Notes under the pieces: model-generated
What the model was told of the DNA's origin: nothing
Seen by the model: only the letters and a program-made list of their open reading frames with translations
Databases searched by the model: none
Source of the DNA: Rheinheimera sp.
Lineage (GTDB): Bacteria > Pseudomonadota > Gammaproteobacteria > Enterobacterales > Alteromonadaceae
Direction of reading: 5' to 3'
DNA length: 64,000 nt
NCBI GenBank assembly: GCA_003482455.1
Contig: DMYW01000069.1
Span: forward strand, 1 to 64,000
Made by a program: the position numbers and the translations under genes
Shown: one piece after another, positions 61,095 to 64,000 of the stretch
How the letters are laid out: every line of letters begins with the position of its first letter
How positions within the stretch are numbered: position 1 is the first letter of the stretch

Positions 61095-63958
61095 AACGTA
61101 TCCTTTGCACATTCGCTATGTTGTGGTCCTTGTCACCTGCCACAGGAAGCGCGACAACCGCTGTCACTATGCCGATCCCGGCGCAAGAGTTACATCATGA
61201 GAGTCTAATCGCCCGCCCTATGTATTCGCCGGACGGTCATTGGATCGCAGCACGTATGCATGTCAGCGACGAAGACCGCACGCTGGGAATTATTGACGCA
61301 CAGACACTGGCATATACTCCGGTGTTTAGCTTAGAAAAAGATCAATTTTTGACCGACTACCTTTGGTTAGATAGCAAAAATTTATTGTTGGATCTGACGA
61401 TAGACGGCCGGTTTCGGCAAGTCGTGTTAGTGCTTGAAAACAGCGGCGGCAAGCTACGCTCAACCATCAAACCCTTGAAGCTGGCGCTGACAGTGTTAAG
61501 TCCAGATGAAGGTACTGGTACATTTCTCGTGGCCTACCGGGTTAGTGACGTGGCCAAAGCTGCTGTCCACCGCGTGCGTGTCGACCAATTGTTTGATTGG
61601 AAATTGCCGCCAGACACCTTGGTGGATGCGTCGTTGCCTAATGTCACCAGCTATATGTACGACAGCCTGAATAAAATCCTTTTTGCGACTCAACATGACC
61701 GCGAAAATTCAGTGGTATCGGTATCGTCGAAAAAGCTTAGCGATCGCTCTTGGACAAAGATATTTAGTAAAAAGGATTACAAAGGTGAGTTTACGGCGGT
61801 TCGTTACATCGACAAAACGACCTTAATGGTGCTCAGTGATGAAAGCAATGACACGGTAGCAGTGCAAAGCTACGACATCACGACGCAGCAAGTGAAAGAA
61901 ACGCTCTACAGCAACACCGCCTACGATGTAAACAAGGTCATCACGGACAATCAAGGCAAAATGGTCGGTGTCGGTTATGTCAGTGACGGTGTGCAAACCA
62001 CTCAATACTTTGAGACGAACCGAGCCAATTTATTGGCCATGTTGCAACAAACCTTTCCTAACAAATCTGTGCAACTTCTCGATGAATCGAAAGATCTGAA
62101 ACAGTTGCTGTTATTTGTGTCGTCTGCAGATTATGCCGGCGCTTATTACCTGCTTGATGTAAACACCGGCAAGGCGAGCATGCTAGAAGAAGTGTTGCCT
62201 GACCTTAACCAATACCGCATGTACCAAAGCCAAGTCATCAAAACTGAAGTAGAGCCTGGCGTGCAGCTGGAGTCCTACTTAACTCTGCCTGCACCTGAGC
62301 AAGCGAACAAAGCCTTGATTGTCATGCCACACGGGGGCCCGATTGGCGTGCGGGAATACAATAGCTTTAATCCTGACGTGCAATATTTGGCTAGTCGTGG
62401 CTTTGCCGTGCTTCGCGTGAACTTCCGTGGTTCGTCTGGTTTTGGTAAGAAATTCCAAGACAGCGGTGTCGGTCAATTTGGTCAACGGATTGAGCGGGAT
62501 ATCAGTGCTGTGGTCAGTCAAGTGCGCAAACAACACCAATTTAGCCAAAGTTGTGCCATGGGCGGTAGTTACGGCGGTTATTCGTCGATGATGTTGGCCA
62601 TTCAACATCCCGATTTATATCAATGTGTGGTGGGCCAGTACGGTATTTATGACCTACCTTACCTGTTTGTTGAAGATCAATTTATGCAAGAGCCGGATGC
62701 TCGCAAGCCGGTTGAGGCTGCTGTCGGCAAATACAACAAAGGGTTACGTGACGTGTCGCCAGTGTATCTGGCCGATAAGGTCAAAGCACCTGTGTTGTTA
62801 CTCGCCGGTGGTGAAGATAGTACGGCCCGTATTGAACATTCCTACCGCATGGAAATGGCACTTAAAGCCTTTAAACGTCCAGTCGAAACCATCTATTACA
62901 AGAAAGCCGGTCACGGTCCTTACAATAATTATTGGGCGGCGCACGAGCTAGCAGCCAGTGCGGAGTTTATTCGTAAGTCACTCAATTTAAAAGAATATGG
63001 CAGTGAGTTAACTGATAAGGCTTTACGCGCAAAAGTGGCGAAAGATTTAGCCTTGTTAGGGGAAGGTTACGGCTATGGTTGGATGCTCGAAGCAAATCCA
63101 ACTTTGGCTGATTCATACACTGCGCGCAGTGCGACTTTCGGGGCGACCGAAGGTGTTTATCAGCGCGCCCTGACGCAGCTCAATCAGTTTGGTAATTTTC
63201 AGCAAGGGGTCGAGTTGTTAGAACAAGCAGCCGCCCAGGGCAACGTGGAAGCTAAATATACGGCAGCGTTTTATTACGCTTTTGGTTACCAAGTCACCCC
63301 AAACTATACCAAAGCCATGGACTATGCCAACCAAGCCCTCGCCAATGGCGGTACTGCTCGTGGGCATCTTATCAAGGCCTACCTGTATTGTACGGGGCGC
63401 GGTGTTCCGCAAGACCTGCAGCGCTGCCTCGAATTAATGGATTTGAAAAAGCTGCAAGCAGTGCCGGAAATTAAACGGCCAAATCCGCTTGATGCTACGA
63501 CACCGATGTTTTTTACGACCACGGCCATGATTATCCGTGACGCAAAATTCACGCAGGAACAGTTGGCACAATTTCACGCCATGGTGACTGAACAATTTAA
63601 TATCTACCCAGTTGATTTTACCGTCGATGACCTAGAGCCTGGCTACTTCAAAGATCAGGAATTTCAGAAGAATCAAAGCGTTTTCAAATTTGAAAAAGAA
63701 CGCGTATTCGGCTTGAACTTCGCCGTGAAAAAGCTGATGCAATCGAAATCGAATGCCGTACTGGTCTACATCTCATTGCAACAAGCCAACGGCGAATTCC
63801 AACTAATTAAGTCCGAAATGATTGCGGGAACCGGTAAAGATGGTTGGGGGATCCGTTATCAACTCACCTCTGCTGACAAACCGGGGATCTATCGGATTGA
63901 ATTGGCAGACTTGTCGGGTAATAAATTGGCCAGCCAAGATTTTACTATTCAACCTTAA
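61091..63958 (+). CDS. Exported S9-family prolyl-oligopeptidase-like peptidase with C-terminal Sel1-type repeats
   Basis: 955 residues with a signal peptide (about 1-24). An N-terminal beta-propeller-like part (about 35-380) precedes the S9 catalytic domain with Ser493 (MGGSYGGYSS), Asp576 (GGEDSTAR) and His608 (KAGHGP). After the catalytic domain (~625) a helical region with Sel1/TPR-like repeats follows (GNVEAKYTAAFYYAFGYQ, GTARGHLIKAYLYCTGRGVPQ), then a beta-domain at the end. Normal S9C peptidases end near residue 640, so the last 320 residues are an extra module. Substrate is unknown; periplasmic peptide breakdown is likely. Confidence 0.85.
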   Translation: MKRILCTFAMLWSLSPATGSATTAVTMPIPAQELHHESLIARPMYSPDGHWIAARMHVSDEDRTLGIIDAQTLAYTPVFSLEKDQFLTDYLWLDSKNLLLDLTIDGRFRQVVLVLENSGGKLRSTIKPLKLALTVLSPDEGTGTFLVAYRVSDVAKAAVHRVRVDQLFDWKLPPDTLVDASLPNVTSYMYDSLNKILFATQHDRENSVVSVSSKKLSDRSWTKIFSKKDYKGEFTAVRYIDKTTLMVLSDESNDTVAVQSYDITTQQVKETLYSNTAYDVNKVITDNQGKMVGVGYVSDGVQTTQYFETNRANLLAMLQQTFPNKSVQLLDESKDLKQLLLFVSSADYAGAYYLLDVNTGKASMLEEVLPDLNQYRMYQSQVIKTEVEPGVQLESYLTLPAPEQANKALIVMPHGGPIGVREYNSFNPDVQYLASRGFAVLRVNFRGSSGFGKKFQDSGVGQFGQRIERDISAVVSQVRKQHQFSQSCAMGGSYGGYSSMMLAIQHPDLYQCVVGQYGIYDLPYLFVEDQFMQEPDARKPVEAAVGKYNKGLRDVSPVYLADKVKAPVLLLAGGEDSTARIEHSYRMEMALKAFKRPVETIYYKKAGHGPYNNYWAAHELAASAEFIRKSLNLKEYGSELTDKALRAKVAKDLALLGEGYGYGWMLEANPTLADSYTARSATFGATEGVYQRALTQLNQFGNFQQGVELLEQAAAQGNVEAKYTAAFYYAFGYQVTPNYTKAMDYANQALANGGTARGHLIKAYLYCTGRGVPQDLQRCLELMDLKKLQAVPEIKRPNPLDATTPMFFTTTAMIIRDAKFTQEQLAQFHAMVTEQFNIYPVDFTVDDLEPGYFKDQEFQKNQSVFKFEKERVFGLNFAVKKLMQSKSNAVLVYISLQQANGEFQLIKSEMIAGTGKDGWGIRYQLTSADKPGIYRIELADLSGNKLASQDFTIQP

Positions 63959-64000
63959 TCCATGAATGTCACGATGGCGGCGTGTCACAACGTCGCCAGT

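Noticed and set aside
1..64000. tRNA, rRNA, CRISPR arrays, prophage and complete insertion sequences
   Set aside because: No cloverleaf, rRNA-like, regularly spaced repeat, phage structural or transposase sequence was recognised on reading; a tRNAscan, CRISPR finder and ISfinder run would settle it.

Overview
The window looks like chromosomal DNA of an aerobic-to-microaerobic, polysaccharide-degrading gammaproteobacterium. The signs are FNR-type boxes in front of a CydABX/CydDC cytochrome bd locus, a MetJ-type box, Sec and Tat exported enzymes, a GlyGly-CTERM protease, MipA/OmpV and DUF3019 proteins, and an alpha-amylase of the cold-active Pseudoalteromonas type. The mix resembles Rheinheimera/Alishewanella or other Alteromonadales/Chromatiales relatives; that placement is inference from gene content, not a search result. 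Coding density is high. Base composition is moderately GC-rich, except for an AT-rich insert at about 8.85-11.3 kb.

Layout. 0.1-6.1 kb: a sugar island of aldose 1-epimerase, sodium/solute symporter and secreted clan GH-A glycosidase. 6.2-7.6 kb: ABC1/COQ8-like kinase. 7.8-12.1 kb: accessory patch with an intact ParD antitoxin and a decayed ParE, an Rhs C-terminal fragment carrying a P1-nuclease/phospholipase-C-like toxin domain with a lipoprotein probable immunity gene, and a second truncated Rhs repeat. 12.1-21.3 kb: HxlR regulator/YciI pair, glycosyltransferase-like protein, a Rieske-fold protein that has lost all four cluster ligands and is fused to ankyrin repeats, small envelope proteins, GrpB, an Hpt-REC-REC-GGDEF signalling protein, a thioesterase, an SDR and a metallo-beta-lactamase-fold hydrolase. 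21.4-24.4 kb: DoxX protein and a HvfABC-type (bufferin-like) RiPP locus with a Cys-rich EGKCG-repeat precursor, an MNIO/DUF692 enzyme and a DUF2063 partner. 24.6-29.7 kb: large lipoprotein glycosidase, coiled-coil membrane protein and S1/P1 nuclease.

29.9-34.0 kb: TrkH potassium channel subunit with a KdpDE-like two-component pair whose kinase lacks the usual N-terminal KdpD domain. 34.1-44.7 kb: a 1.7 kresidue subtilase, a MipA-DUF3019-response regulator-kinase operon, an AraC-type regulator and a possible short unannotated transcript. Three copies of a TGTAC-N6-GTACA-like box in this stretch suggest one local regulon. 44.8-51.4 kb: cydABXDC plus a DUF2892 gene. 51.7-58.4 kb: FNR-boxed TPR-like protein, Tat-exported dienelactone hydrolase-like protein, sulfate-binding protein behind a MetJ box, OsmC, SugE/Gdx and alpha-amylase. 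58.7-64 kb: rhodanese, HtpX, a lipoprotein and a prolyl-oligopeptidase-like peptidase fused to Sel1-type repeats.

The strongest candidates for new biology are the ligand-less Rieske-ankyrin fusion, the Rhs P1/PLC-like toxin, the multi-copy EGKCG precursor with a terminator between precursor and enzymes, the TGTAC-box regulon with its short transcript, and in-frame 15-bp tandem repeats inserted into conserved enzymes. No tRNA, rRNA, CRISPR array or complete insertion sequence was recognised.
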